This document shows, one piece after another, positions 8,706 to 16,840 of a DNA stretch of 64,000 nucleotides. The notes under the pieces were generated by a model that made no database searches, was not told where the DNA came from, and worked only from the letters and a program-made list of their open reading frames with translations. The translations under genes were made by a program, and so were the position numbers. Each line of letters starts with the position of its first letter. Within the stretch, counting starts at the first letter, position 1. The DNA comes from Bacillus sp. RAR_GA_16 (lineage in GTDB: Bacteria; Bacillota; Bacilli; Bacillales; Guptibacillaceae), in NCBI RefSeq assembly GCF_020165985.1, contig NZ_JAIUKZ010000008.1:186001-250000 (forward strand), written 5' to 3'.

Positions 8706-9983
8706 ATGATTTTATCACAGTCCATCGAAAAAGCTAAACAATCCGACGAGAAAGATCCACTCGCAAAGTTCCGTCATGAATTTTATTTGACTCCAAATAA
8801 CTATTATATGGATGGCAATTCACTTGGTCTTCTTTCAAAAAAAGCTGAAGCCTCCCTTCTTCAATCACTAGAAGACTGGAAGCACCATGGAATAGACGGT
8901 TGGACTGATGGGAAGCAGCCCTGGTTTTACATGGCTGAAAACCTCAGTGAAATGACGTCACCTTTAATCGGGGCCCATTCTTCTGAAACCATGACAACCG
9001 GATCCATTACAACGAACATTCATCAGATGCTCGCTACATTTTTTAAACCTTCTGGTAAAAAGACGAAAATCCTTGCTGATTCACTGACATTTCCATCGGA
9101 CATTTACGCGATTAAAAGTCAATTAGAACTTCACGGGTTATCACCAGATACTCACCTGATTCAAGTTACGAGTCGTGATGGAGGAACGTTATTGGAAGAT
9201 GACATTATCGAAGCAATTGATGAGACAGTGGCTCTTATTCTTCTCCCTTCTGTACTTTATCGTAGCGGTCAGTTACTTGATATCGAGGAGTTAACGAAAG
9301 CAGCTCATGATAAAGGGGCAATCATCGGATTTGATTTGGCCCACTCAATTGGAGCCATTCCGCATCAGCTACACGAATGGAAGGTGGATTTCGCTGTTTG
9401 GTGTACATACAAATACTTAAATAGTGGTCCTGGTGGTGTTGGAGGCCTTTTCGTTCATAATGATCACCTGGGAAAACGACCTGGACTCGCGGGGTGGTTC
9501 AGTTCAAAGAAGGATGTGCAATTCGATATGAGTCATACGCCTACTTATGCAGAAACCGCAGGCGCCTATCAAATTGGAACACCTCATATTTTTAGCATGG
9601 CCCCATTGATCGGATCATTAGAATTGATGAATGAAGCAGGAATTGAGACCATCCGAACAAAATCTCTTTGCCTTACGAGGTATCTAATGGACCTTGTTCA
9701 AGAAAACCTGAGTGATGATGGCTTTGTGATTACGAACCCCTTAGAAGATGATCGGCGTGGTGGACACGTTTGTTTGGAACATGATGAAGCCGCACGGATA
9801 TGTAAAGCGTTAAAACAAAATGGCGTCATTCCAGATTTTCGTTCTCCAAACGTCATTAGACTCGCGCCGATTGCTCTTTATTCATCTTATGAAGACGTCT
9901 ACTATGTGGTAGAAATTTTAAAAACCATCATGCGTAAAAAAACGTATCAACAATTTTCTAATAAACGAAATGTGATCGCTTAA
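8706..9983 (+). CDS. kynU: Kynureninase
   Basis: A 425-residue PLP enzyme cleaving L-kynurenine to anthranilate and L-alanine. Motifs: TFPSD (128-132), GFDLAHS (D210, H213) and the PLP lysine K236 in [12 protein letters not shown]. The start at 8706 is 9 nt after AAAGGAG; an ATG at 8682 would lie upstream of the predicted transcription start and is rejected. No tryptophan 2,3-dioxygenase or kynurenine formamidase gene is nearby, so the enzyme may salvage imported kynurenine or work with unlinked genes. Its product anthranilate is also the substrate of TrpD encoded 47 kb away. Regulation by CcpA is suggested by the cre site on the promoter. Confidence 0.92.
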   Translation: MILSQSIEKAKQSDEKDPLAKFRHEFYLTPNNYYMDGNSLGLLSKKAEASLLQSLEDWKHHGIDGWTDGKQPWFYMAENLSEMTSPLIGAHSSETMTTGSITTNIHQMLATFFKPSGKKTKILADSLTFPSDIYAIKSQLELHGLSPDTHLIQVTSRDGGTLLEDDIIEAIDETVALILLPSVLYRSGQLLDIEELTKAAHDKGAIIGFDLAHSIGAIPHQLHEWKVDFAVWCTYKYLNSGPGGVGGLFVHNDHLGKRPGLAGWFSSKKDVQFDMSHTPTYAETAGAYQIGTPHIFSMAPLIGSLELMNEAGIETIRTKSLCLTRYLMDLVQENLSDDGFVITNPLEDDRRGGHVCLEHDEAARICKALKQNGVIPDFRSPNVIRLAPIALYSSYEDVYYVVEILKTIMRKKTYQQFSNKRNVIA

Positions 9984-9987
9984 GTTT

Positions 9988-10018
9988 GCATATTTCCAAA
10001 CCTCTCCATTCATACTAA
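9988..10018 (+). promoter_or_regulatory. Candidate sigma-E promoter of the coat genes
   Basis: GCATATT at 9988-9994 and CATACTAA at 10011-10018 are 16 nt apart and resemble the sigma-E boxes (KMATATT, CATACANT). Mother-cell expression would fit the two genes that follow. Confidence 0.45.
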
Positions 10019-10047
10019 ACAGGATGACAATGAAGGAGGGAAACTGG

Positions 10048-10233
10048 ATGAGTCAACTGAATGAACTTGAACTTCAAAATTTGCGACACATGATTGGCGG
10101 TCACGAAACACTAGCAAACAAACTTGATTCGTATGCAGCATCGTGTACTTGCCCTCAGCTGAAACAAATGCTGCAAAAAGACGCACAAGATGCTCGTAAC
10201 ACGCAACAACAACTGATGGGCTTTTTAAGCTAA
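10048..10233 (+). CDS. Small spore coat-like protein
   Basis: A 61-residue, Gln-rich, helical protein with start ATG 10048, 7 nt after GGAGGG; an upstream in-frame ATG at 10024 has no ribosome site. It resembles the short CotF-related proteins encoded next to coat F genes in Bacillaceae, with a helix containing H-x-L-x-x-K-L and two Cys in SCTCPQ. It is followed 11 bp later by a Coat_F family gene, so the two form an operon under a candidate sigma-E promoter. The role in the coat is inferred from this neighbour and general similarity. Confidence 0.7.
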   Translation: MSQLNELELQNLRHMIGGHETLANKLDSYAASCTCPQLKQMLQKDAQDARNTQQQLMGFLS

Positions 10234-10244
10234 GGAGGGATATT

Positions 10245-10529
10245 ATGAACGAAAAAGATATGGTGAATGACTATTTATCAGTGTTAAACAGTAGTTTGAG
10301 TAATTATGGCAGCGTGATTTCTCAAGCCGATAACCAGCAGCTTCGTCAGGCTCTTCAACAGATTCGTAATACAGATGAACAAAGACAGTATAGTCTTTAT
10401 CAGTATGCAAAGCAGAAAGGTTACTATCAGCCTGCGGCGCCTGCTCAATTGAATGAGATTCAACAAGTCAAGAACCAACTAAGCGGTGCGCAATCACAAC
10501 AAAACAACCAACCACCTCAGATTCATTAA
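10245..10529 (+). CDS. Spore coat protein F-like (Coat_F family)
   Basis: A 94-residue protein of the Coat_F family, expected in the outer layers of the spore. It has the family features: MVNDYLSVLNSSLSNYG at the N-terminus, then NQQLRQALQQIRN and a YQYAKQKGYYQPA segment. The Gln/Pro-rich tail after residue 65 is low in complexity. A strong AAGGAGGG site precedes the ATG. It is the second gene of the coat operon and is followed by a terminator at 10540-10564. Confidence 0.85.
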   Translation: MNEKDMVNDYLSVLNSSLSNYGSVISQADNQQLRQALQQIRNTDEQRQYSLYQYAKQKGYYQPAAPAQLNEIQQVKNQLSGAQSQQNNQPPQIH

Positions 10530-10539
10530 AACAGAGCTG

Positions 10540-10564
10540 CAGAGCCGGTAAATAACCGGCTCTG
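10540..10564 (+). terminator. Terminator of the coat operon
   Basis: Stem CAGAGCCGGT / ACCGGCTCTG with loop AAATA, followed by a T-rich but interrupted tail. Confidence 0.7.
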
Positions 10565-10662
10565 TGTCTTTATGCTCATTTTTTCATAATTTTACAAATA
10601 GCGTTTCATCTTCCCACTATATGGATAATTAAATTAGTATTACCTATTAAGGAGTGATGGCC

Positions 10663-12045
10663 ATGGACGCTATTTTAAATGCAATAACCGAATTTTCTGC
10701 TTTCATCTGGGGTTACCCAATGATGATTCTCCTCTTAGGCGGTGGTCTATTTTTAACAATACGCCTCGGTTTTTTTCAAATTCTGTTTTTCCCTCACGCG
10801 CTAAAACACACAATAGGCAAAGTTTTTAAGAAAGAAAAAGGAGATGGCACGATTTCACCCTTTCAAGCATTTGCTTCAGCTTTAGCTTCAACAGCAGGAG
10901 CAACAAACATTGTGGGTGTACCTGTTGCCATTGCTTTCGGAGGACCTGGCGCCATTTTTTGGATGTGGGTCGTTTCTATTATTGGCATGTCAACCAAGTT
11001 CTCTGAAATTGTACTAGGTATTAAATACCGTGAAGAAGACAAGAACGGTGTTTATGTCGGTGGACCTATGTATTACATACGAAAAGGATTAGGATGGAAA
11101 TTCGCTTCTTCCCTTTTTGCTTTTGGATTAATGATTGAAATTATTCCAAGCGTTATGGTTCAAACAAATTCAATATCAACCCTTTCTGAAAGTTCCTTCG
11201 GTTTGCCAACATGGCTAACAGGCATTATTCTAATTGTTCTAATTGCTGCTGTTGTCTTTGGAGGAATTCGACGGATTGGCGCGGTAGCAGAAAAAATCGT
11301 TCCCTTTATGGTCGTTACATATATTGCTGGTGCTATAGGCGTCATGGTCATTAATATCGAAGAATTCCCCCATGTTATGAGTCTAATCTTCATCCATGCA
11401 TTTCAACCGATTTCAGCTGCAGGTGGATTTGCAGGTGCTGGTTTTGCAGCTGCGGTAAGATGGGGATTAGCCCGAGGGCTCTATTCGAATGAGGCTGGTA
11501 TGGGTACCGCTTCAATTGCCCACTCCGCTGCTCACACTCCTCACCCTTGTAGACAAGGATTATGGGGAATTTTCAGCGTATTTATTGATACGATCGTTCT
11601 TTGTACGGTTACCGCCTTCACAGTACTATTGTCTGGTGCATGGAAAGATGTTAAGCCTTCTAACGCAGCAGATATGGTTTCGGATGCCTTTTCAGAATTA
11701 ATGGGACCCACCTGGGGGCCGATTTTTGTTTCCTCTTTACTATTGATCTTTGTAATTAGTACGATTGGTGTGCTTGTGTTTTATGGTGAAAAACAAGCTG
11801 AGTATTTATTTGGGTTCTCCTTTTCTAGAGTGATGCGGTTTGTTTATATCATTTCAATTTTTGTAGGGGCAATTGGAGGACTGCAGTTCGTTTGGGAACT
11901 CGTTGACATTACACTTGCTCTGTTTGTAGTTCCAAACGTTATCGCAATTCTTTTCCTAAGCAAAGAAGTGAAAGAGCTCACGGATGACTATAAATACAAC
12001 TTTTTAAAGCAGGCACAGGTAAAAGATCGAGGCGTTAGTTCATAA
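10663..12045 (+). CDS. Alanine/glycine:cation symporter (AGCS family)
   Basis: A 460-residue polytopic membrane protein of the AGCS family that imports alanine or glycine with Na+ or H+. Hydrophobic helices run through most of the length. The family block near residues 80-110 (GATNIVGVPVAIAFGGPGA, then FWMWVVSIIGM) and the later RWGLARGLYSNEAGMG segment are characteristic. The start at 10663 is 8 nt after AAGGAG; upstream GTG and ATG codons overlap or crowd the ribosome site. B. subtilis carries several paralogues (AlsT, YrbD, GlnT type), and the substrate of this copy cannot be fixed. No hairpin is obvious directly after the gene. Confidence 0.9.
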   Translation: MDAILNAITEFSAFIWGYPMMILLLGGGLFLTIRLGFFQILFFPHALKHTIGKVFKKEKGDGTISPFQAFASALASTAGATNIVGVPVAIAFGGPGAIFWMWVVSIIGMSTKFSEIVLGIKYREEDKNGVYVGGPMYYIRKGLGWKFASSLFAFGLMIEIIPSVMVQTNSISTLSESSFGLPTWLTGIILIVLIAAVVFGGIRRIGAVAEKIVPFMVVTYIAGAIGVMVINIEEFPHVMSLIFIHAFQPISAAGGFAGAGFAAAVRWGLARGLYSNEAGMGTASIAHSAAHTPHPCRQGLWGIFSVFIDTIVLCTVTAFTVLLSGAWKDVKPSNAADMVSDAFSELMGPTWGPIFVSSLLLIFVISTIGVLVFYGEKQAEYLFGFSFSRVMRFVYIISIFVGAIGGLQFVWELVDITLALFVVPNVIAILFLSKEVKELTDDYKYNFLKQAQVKDRGVSS

Positions 12046-12115
12046 ATTTATCTTAAGGACATTTACCCAATTTAGGTTCTCCTCCGCACCTGCCTATAAC
12101 ATTTCTAGACGTCGA

Positions 12116-12123
12116 CATACAGT
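12116..12123 (+). promoter_or_regulatory. Candidate sigma-E -10 box of the yjcZ-like gene
   Basis: CATACAGT matches the sigma-E -10 consensus CATACANT. A weak upstream element (CTATAAC) lies 15 nt away. This fits a sporulation gene 34 nt downstream. Confidence 0.35.
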
Positions 12124-12156
12124 GATAAGGAAAGAGAAATTAAAGGGGGACCTAAT

Positions 12157-12321
12157 ATGTATCATGCAAACAATGCACCATACGGAAACGAACCTTATCA
12201 GCCAGTTGCTGGAGCTTATTATGGAATGCCGTGTCACCGTCCAGCCGGAAATGGCTTTGCGTTAATCGTTGTTCTTTTCATCCTGCTTATCATTGTAGGA
12301 ACAGCTTTCATTAAATGCTAG
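12157..12321 (+). CDS. YjcZ/SscA-family small sporulation protein
   Basis: A 54-residue protein with a Tyr/Pro/Asn-rich N-terminus (residues 1-28) and a single C-terminal membrane helix of the type GFALIVVLFILLIIVG (33-48), the signature of the YjcZ family of spore-associated small membrane proteins, some of which aid coat assembly. A GGGGG site precedes the ATG by 7 nt. It lies between the symporter and a strong terminator, with a possible sigma-E box upstream, so it is probably an independent mother-cell gene. Confidence 0.85.
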   Translation: MYHANNAPYGNEPYQPVAGAYYGMPCHRPAGNGFALIVVLFILLIIVGTAFIKC

Positions 12322-12328
12322 TCCACAG

Positions 12329-12356
12329 AGCAAGAACCAACTGGTTCTTGCTTTTT
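12329..12356 (+). terminator. Terminator of the yjcZ-like gene
   Basis: Perfect 11-bp stem AGCAAGAACCA / TGGTTCTTGCT with a 2-nt loop, then TTTT. Confidence 0.85.
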
Positions 12357-12429
12357 ACATGGCTAGAATTGTTCGATTCTCCATTCGCTGTTATAGTGAT
12401 TAAGAATGCATGATGAAAGTAGTGATTCA

Positions 12430-12963
12430 ATGAAGACCATTTTAATTGATATGGACTCAGTTATTTGTGATTTGATGACAGAATGGCACCGAAGATATAA
12501 CGAAGATTATCAAGATAATTTATCTGTGGAAAAACTGAAGTGCTGGCGTTCTGAAGATTATGTTAAAAGTGAATGTGGCGAGAAAATTTATAGTTATCTA
12601 GATCAGCCAGGAATTTTTCTTCACTTAAAGCCTCTTCCGCACGCTCTCGACGTTCTGAAACGTCTCTCATTAAACTATGATGTTCTGATTGTAACGAGTA
12701 GCCGTACATTTGCCTACACTGAAAAAGAACAATGGGTTGAGAAATACCTCCCTTTTATCGGGAAACGCAACTTGATTTTCTCTCATCGGAAAGAAATGAT
12801 TCGCGGTGATTTGTTATTTGATGATGCGCCCCACAATCTCATGGCATTTAAAAATTCTGGTCGAATAGCTATTGCTATGAACTACCCTTACAATGCAGAT
12901 ATTGATGTTCCTCGTGTTAACAATTGGCTTGAGTTTGAAAAATGGCTCGCAACATGGAAGTGA
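12430..12963 (+). CDS. HAD-like 5'(3')-deoxyribonucleotidase (NT5C type)
   Basis: A 177-residue HAD-superfamily protein of the NT5C type. The nucleophile motif is D7-M-D9-S-V near the N-terminus, VTSSR is motif II, and LLFDDAPHN supplies the acidic motif IV. Such enzymes dephosphorylate (deoxy)nucleoside monophosphates. The start is uncertain: the family normally begins at MKTILIDMD (12430), but an ATG at 12406 is open and neither has a strong ribosome site. It ends 10 bp before the thioredoxin-reductase-like gene, suggesting co-transcription. Confidence 0.8.
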   Translation: MKTILIDMDSVICDLMTEWHRRYNEDYQDNLSVEKLKCWRSEDYVKSECGEKIYSYLDQPGIFLHLKPLPHALDVLKRLSLNYDVLIVTSSRTFAYTEKEQWVEKYLPFIGKRNLIFSHRKEMIRGDLLFDDAPHNLMAFKNSGRIAIAMNYPYNADIDVPRVNNWLEFEKWLATWK

Positions 12964-12973
12964 GGGCAAAGTT

Positions 12974-13888
12974 GTGAATTCCAAAATAGATCTCCTCATT
13001 ATTGGAGGTGGCCCTGCTGGTATATCAGCAGCAATATGGGCAAAACGCCTCGGACTAAATCATTTGCTTCTGGAAGAAAAAAAAGATCTCGGTGGTCAAT
13101 TAAACTCAATTTACAATCAAATCGTTGATTATCCTGGAATAATCGCACCTAATGGCAAGTATCTTCAAAAACAATTTAATAAACATGCCGACGAAATTAA
13201 ATTCGAATACGCATTAAATTCGTCCGTTCAATCAATTAATTGGACGAAGAAAATTCTTAAAACATCTTCTGATCATACATATGAATTTCGCGCATTGCTT
13301 ATTGCAACAGGTTCATCGCCTCGAAAGCTTGAGATTCCTGGAGAGCAAGAAATGATTGATCAAAAAGAAGTTTATTCAGCGACTAGAGATAAAGATAAAT
13401 TCGTTAACAAAAATGTAGCGGTAATAGGTGGCGGTGATCGAGCGTTTGAAGGAGCGTTGTTGCTTGCTGAAGCTGGAGCAAAAGTTACAATCATTCACCG
13501 TTCTACTCATTTTAAGGCTCGTCATGAGTATAAAGATCCTGTATTTAAACACGAGAATATTACAATCCTCACCGAAACGATCGTAAATCAAATTGAAGGA
13601 AAAGGTAGCAAAGTATTATCCTTATCCTCTAATGGCCTTGAGAGAACGATTGAGGCAGATGGTGTATTTATTCGAATCGGCGTCCAACCAAACACCAGTC
13701 CCTACCGTCAAGGAATTGAACTTGACCAGGAAGGCTACATTAAGTGCAATGCATTTGGCGAAACATCTCTTCCATACGTATATGCTGCAGGAGATGTTTG
13801 TACACGCCCTCTGCTATCGAGCATCGCTTCAGCCGTTGGTCAGGGAATGACTTCTATAAAACAATTATCATTTCTTCTAGAAAACTGA
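12974..13888 (+). CDS. Thioredoxin reductase-like FAD/NAD(P)-dependent oxidoreductase lacking the CxxC
   Basis: A 304-residue flavoprotein with the fold of bacterial thioredoxin reductase: FAD motif GGGPAG (11-16), ATGSSPRK, NAD(P) motif GGGDRAFEGA (152-161), and a C-terminal YAAGDV FAD-binding motif. Where thioredoxin reductases carry the redox pair CATC after the segment VY, this protein has S135-A-T-R138, so both cysteines are gone. It cannot reduce thioredoxin by the usual route and may be a ferredoxin/flavodoxin-type reductase or act on another partner. The start is taken as GTG 12974, 7 nt after GTGAGG; the longer frame from 12893 overlaps the nucleotidase gene. It overlaps a shared terminator at its 3' end. 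Confidence 0.85.
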   Translation: MNSKIDLLIIGGGPAGISAAIWAKRLGLNHLLLEEKKDLGGQLNSIYNQIVDYPGIIAPNGKYLQKQFNKHADEIKFEYALNSSVQSINWTKKILKTSSDHTYEFRALLIATGSSPRKLEIPGEQEMIDQKEVYSATRDKDKFVNKNVAVIGGGDRAFEGALLLAEAGAKVTIIHRSTHFKARHEYKDPVFKHENITILTETIVNQIEGKGSKVLSLSSNGLERTIEADGVFIRIGVQPNTSPYRQGIELDQEGYIKCNAFGETSLPYVYAAGDVCTRPLLSSIASAVGQGMTSIKQLSFLLEN

Positions 13889-13916
13889 AAAAGGACCCGC
13901 GGGTCCTTTTTCAGTT
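13883..13916. terminator. Perfect palindromic bidirectional terminator
   Basis: A 34-bp perfect palindrome with arms AACTGAAAAAGGACCCG and its complement. It contains the stop codon of the flavoprotein gene and ends 8 bp before the convergent carboxypeptidase gene. Confidence 0.85.
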
Positions 13917-13923
13917 CAACGAT

Positions 13924-15126
13924 TTATGGAAATGTTCGATGTCTCTTGACAGAAGTGTTGCTTCTTCCAAAGATTAAACAAATGATAATGAACAGAAATA
14001 TACCAATACCTAGATATAGAATTGTTCTACTCGAAAGAATGGATTCCGTTTCTTCATCTTTTACTTCCGCAATAGGTGCCACTTCATTTGTTACTTCAGA
14101 ATCTTTTCTTTCCACAGAAGTCGTGGTTAAGTGATCAGAATCAAGAGTGGAAACATACGAATTCCCAACACTTTCAAGATTGTTTTCACTTGATAACTTC
14201 AAATCAATCGGATGATCTTCTGTCTGATAAAGCGTTATGTTATCAGATAAACTGTACTCTTGTTGATCAACAACACCTAGTTCAGTTCCTTCCTCAAAGT
14301 GAACAGGTGAAAAGGCAGTAAATCCATAATTAAGAAGATTTAGCGTATCCTGATAAGCAATTCTGTCATCAGCCGCTTTCATCGTAACAGCAATTAAATC
14401 TTGATCACCTTTCGAAGCTGTTGTAACCAAGGTAAAACCAGATTCTGATACGTAGCCGTTCTTTCCGCCAGTAACGAAATCATAATCGAGGATAAGGCGA
14501 TGGTGATTAATAAGCGTTGTCTCCCAATCTTCACCGCTCCACTCCATTTGTTTTATCCCAAATAATGATCGAAAGGCTTCATTCTTCATTGCATATTGAG
14601 TTATTTTCGCCATATCTTCCGCTGTGGTAAAATGATTTTCATCAAAAAGACCGTTTGGATTTACAAAATGGGTGTTTTGAACCCCTACTTCTTTTCTTAA
14701 GAAATCGTTCATCTCACTAGAGAACGATTCCACACTTCCACTTAAATGCTCCGCAATTGCAATCGCCGCATCATTTCCCGAATTAATCAGCATCCCTTTT
14801 ACCAATTTTTCTAAAGGAACCTTTTCCCCTTTTTTTAAGTAAACTCTCGTACCTTCAACTTCTCTTGCATTTGCACTAACAGTAACCATCTCATCCATTT
14901 TATTGGAATTCACTGCCATTAGTGCTGTCACTATTTTCGTAATACTTGCAGGATACATTGCGTCTTTGCTGTTTTTTCCATAAAGAACTTGTCCTGTTTT
15001 CCCATCCATAAGGATAGCGGTTTCACTTTGGATGTTTGGCGCATCTTCCGCAAAAGCAGTGTTTGGAATAAAACCAATCAGTAAGATTACGGCGACAATC
15101 AGTTGTGCATAATGTTTTTCGATCAT
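13924..15126 (-). CDS. D-alanyl-D-alanine carboxypeptidase-like penicillin-binding protein
   Basis: A 400-residue S11-family peptidase with a signal peptide (1-26, AFA cut site), S61-x2-K64 in ASITK, S116-G-N118, and a C-terminal membrane helix (about 366-389) followed by a basic tail. It should trim the terminal D-Ala of peptidoglycan outside the membrane. The third active-site motif, normally K-T-G, reads K222-N-G224 (codon AAC), which is unusual and may alter activity. GAGGAG precedes the ATG. The convergent position to the flavoprotein gene suggests a separate transcript. It resembles the DacA/DacF group but I cannot assign a specific paralogue. Confidence 0.85.
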   Translation of the reverse strand: MIEKHYAQLIVAVILLIGFIPNTAFAEDAPNIQSETAILMDGKTGQVLYGKNSKDAMYPASITKIVTALMAVNSNKMDEMVTVSANAREVEGTRVYLKKGEKVPLEKLVKGMLINSGNDAAIAIAEHLSGSVESFSSEMNDFLRKEVGVQNTHFVNPNGLFDENHFTTAEDMAKITQYAMKNEAFRSLFGIKQMEWSGEDWETTLINHHRLILDYDFVTGGKNGYVSESGFTLVTTASKGDQDLIAVTMKAADDRIAYQDTLNLLNYGFTAFSPVHFEEGTELGVVDQQEYSLSDNITLYQTEDHPIDLKLSSENNLESVGNSYVSTLDSDHLTTTSVERKDSEVTNEVAPIAEVKDEETESILSSRTILYLGIGIFLFIIICLIFGRSNTSVKRHRTFP

Positions 15127-15343
15127 GGATGCTCCTCTTTCTTTGATATGCTAATACATTGTTCGTTTCATTTCTTAATGGATTGTCTAGTATAAAAGAC
15201 CTGATACGATTTTTATTATAGCCCTCAGAAAGACTTCTGAATACGCTAAATGCTATATACCCTTAATTAAATACTTTTAACATAAATATAAATGCGTTTT
15301 TTATCATTTTTCATTTGAGCTAAGTTTTCTCAAAAACCAAAAT

Positions 15344-15362
15344 AAAAACCGCTAATAGCGGT
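15344..15362 (-). terminator. Terminator of the 54-residue gene
   Basis: Stem ACCGC / GCGGT with loop TATTA, followed on the minus strand by a T-rich tail, 5 bp after the stop codon of the small gene at 15367-15531. The rest of the 240-bp gap toward the carboxypeptidase shows nothing recognisable. Confidence 0.7.
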
Positions 15363-15366
15363 ATAG

Positions 15367-15531
15367 TTAGGAAGCATATGAACCTTTCCATTGCTCGATA
15401 ATATGCTGTGGCGCACTCCATGATAGCCAGGAAACGAGTACTTTATTTTCTTCTGTTAACACCATCCAATACTCTACTCTTTTCTTGTCAGAATTCTGGT
15501 AAAACCCTGATTTTTTAATAAAACGATCCAT
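15367..15531 (-). CDS. Small hypothetical protein (54 aa)
   Basis: Not recognised. A 54-residue, basic, Trp/Tyr-rich frame begins MDRFIKKSGFYQNSDKKR and ends in WKGSYAS. The ATG at 15531 lies 9 nt after a perfect GGAGG, and a terminator hairpin stands just past the stop, so ribosome site, frame and terminator together support a real gene. No signal peptide or membrane segment is seen. The charged N-terminus and a core of short strands (RVEYWMVLTEENKVLVSWLSW) suggest a small beta-type fold; this is only a visual impression. A CodY-like box lies 66 bp upstream. Confidence 0.65.
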   Translation of the reverse strand: MDRFIKKSGFYQNSDKKRVEYWMVLTEENKVLVSWLSWSAPQHIIEQWKGSYAS

Positions 15532-15596
15532 CCTCGAATCCCTCCAATTTACGTGGTCTATTTAATGAATTCGACTTTGACCCCGCAAATCCTCTA

Positions 15597-15611
15597 AATT
15601 TTCAGAAAACT
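15597..15611. promoter_or_regulatory. CodY-like box
   Basis: AATTTTCAGAAAACT differs from the 15-nt CodY consensus AATTTTCWGAAAATT at one position. It lies between the divergently transcribed 54-residue gene and the SASP gene. Confidence 0.45.
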
Positions 15612-15646
15612 AAAAGCGCTTTCCATTATGTTCCTTTACTAAAGTT

Positions 15647-15676
15647 GTATAGCAAAACAACCTTCGGAGCATCATA
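15647..15676 (+). promoter_or_regulatory. Candidate sigma-G promoter of the SASP gene
   Basis: GTATA (fits GNATR) and CATCATA (fits CATNNTA) are separated by 18 nt, as in forespore sigma-G promoters, 24 nt before the SASP start codon. Confidence 0.6.
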
Positions 15677-15699
15677 TTAGTCAAGGAGGTGTACACAAC

Positions 15700-15903
15700 A
15701 TGGCAAACAACAATAGCTCAAACAATCTGGTAGTCCCTGGTGTACAACAAGCTTTAGATCAAATGAAGTACGAAATTGCAAGTGAATTCGGAGTTCAACT
15801 TGGTCCAGACTCCACTGCACGCTCTAACGGTTCTGTTGGAGGAGAAATCACAAAACGTCTTGTCCAAATGGCTGAACAGCAAATGGGCGGCGGAAGCTAC
15901 TAA
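15700..15903 (+). CDS. Alpha/beta-type small acid-soluble spore protein
   Basis: A 67-residue alpha/beta-type SASP that coats forespore DNA and protects it from UV and chemicals. Family marks are [18 protein letters not shown], the germination protease site EIASEFGV, and [16 protein letters not shown]. The AAGGAGG ribosome site is perfect. The gene has a candidate sigma-G promoter and its own terminator, which it shares with the convergent gene. Confidence 0.97.
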   Translation: MANNNSSNNLVVPGVQQALDQMKYEIASEFGVQLGPDSTARSNGSVGGEITKRLVQMAEQQMGGGSY

Positions 15904-15925
15904 TCGCTAACTGCATAGTATGGAT

Positions 15926-15952
15926 AAAAAAGGCGGAGCATTCCGCCTTTTT
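15926..15952. terminator. Bidirectional terminator after the SASP gene
   Basis: Stem AAAAAGGCGGA / TCCGCCTTTTT with a 4-nt loop; A and T runs on both sides. The convergent gene ends 2 bp later. Confidence 0.85.
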
Positions 15953-15953
15953 C

Positions 15954-16460
15954 TTATTCTCCAAGAAGGTTTGCCGTTTGAATCGCATACTCAATCAGTT
16001 CAGCTAAATCACTTATTTGATCTTCATTAATTTTTCGGTTAAATTCTAATGCGACATGAGTGGTTAATGACACGTCTTGAACATCTGATGCATAAGGAAA
16101 AGAAACCGTTTGACTGATCGTTGGACGGTATCCCCAGATGCTTCGAATATCTTCCTCCGTTTGAGCACAATCGTCCTCATGTACGATCGGGACATCGAAA
16201 TAAATTTTTATTTCACATCCGGGTTCAATTTGATCAAGCTGCAGCTGTTCTGCACTAAAATTAGCAAGATCAGCAAAAAGCTCGATTGTTACATATACAT
16301 TTTCGTTCTCGGTAAACTTCATCAAATATTTACGAGAAAGTGAAGCGAGATCGACAAAATCTTCTCGACTTACAATCGAGATCTCACCTTCTAGATCCCG
16401 ATCGTAAAGTTCCCCTTCTAACACTACTTTTACATTTTCATAAATGGTTGGATCAAACAT
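15954..16460 (-). CDS. Conserved hypothetical protein
   Basis: A 168-residue acidic soluble protein that I do not recognise with certainty. The start is placed at ATG 16460, 7 nt after GGGGGTGA; a GTG at 16478 overlaps that ribosome site. The N-terminal half (FDPTIYENVKVVLEGELYDRDLEG) looks like an alternating beta structure, and the C-terminal 40 residues form an amphipathic helix. There is no signal peptide, membrane segment or known catalytic motif. It lies 51 bp downstream of the zinc-ribbon gene in the same direction, so they may be co-transcribed. Confidence 0.7.
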   Translation of the reverse strand: MFDPTIYENVKVVLEGELYDRDLEGEISIVSREDFVDLASLSRKYLMKFTENENVYVTIELFADLANFSAEQLQLDQIEPGCEIKIYFDVPIVHEDDCAQTEEDIRSIWGYRPTISQTVSFPYASDVQDVSLTTHVALEFNRKINEDQISDLAELIEYAIQTANLLGE

Positions 16461-16511
16461 ACCGTCACCCCCTATCACTTCACTATATCATGAATGGTAG
16501 AGGGTAAGTAG

Positions 16512-16763
16512 TTAGGAATGACGCGGGTGAGATTTAGCGAATTGAATAAACGTTTCTTCATCTCCTATCTCACCACATGCCGCACATTGAACCCGAACAC
16601 TTGGACCTTTATATTCCATATGAAAAGGATCCGCTTTTCCTTCCTCCATTACCGAAACCACTTCTCCTGACTCTGGATCTAACTTAACCGAAGTTGCTTT
16701 CTGTTCAATTTTGTTAAATCTCATTCGATTCGTTTTACATCTTGGGCACAAATAAGCTGTCAT
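16512..16763 (-). CDS. Zinc-ribbon protein of unknown function
   Basis: An 83-residue protein with two CxxC knuckles, C6-x2-C9 and C60-x2-C63, forming a probable zinc ribbon. The segment between them is polar, with an acidic stretch. Homologues in Bacillaceae are often labelled vaguely (for example as DNA alkylation repair proteins), which I would not rely on. A GGGAG-type site precedes the ATG. It sits between the YppE terminator and the conserved hypothetical gene and is probably co-transcribed with the latter. Confidence 0.75.
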   Translation of the reverse strand: MTAYLCPRCKTNRMRFNKIEQKATSVKLDPESGEVVSVMEEGKADPFHMEYKGPSVRVQCAACGEIGDEETFIQFAKSHPRHS

Positions 16764-16840
16764 GAACTCACTCCCTTTTTACCATAGTGTTACACTAAAA
16801 AAGGAAATTTTATTCATTTATTACGGTGCGTGAAATTTAA

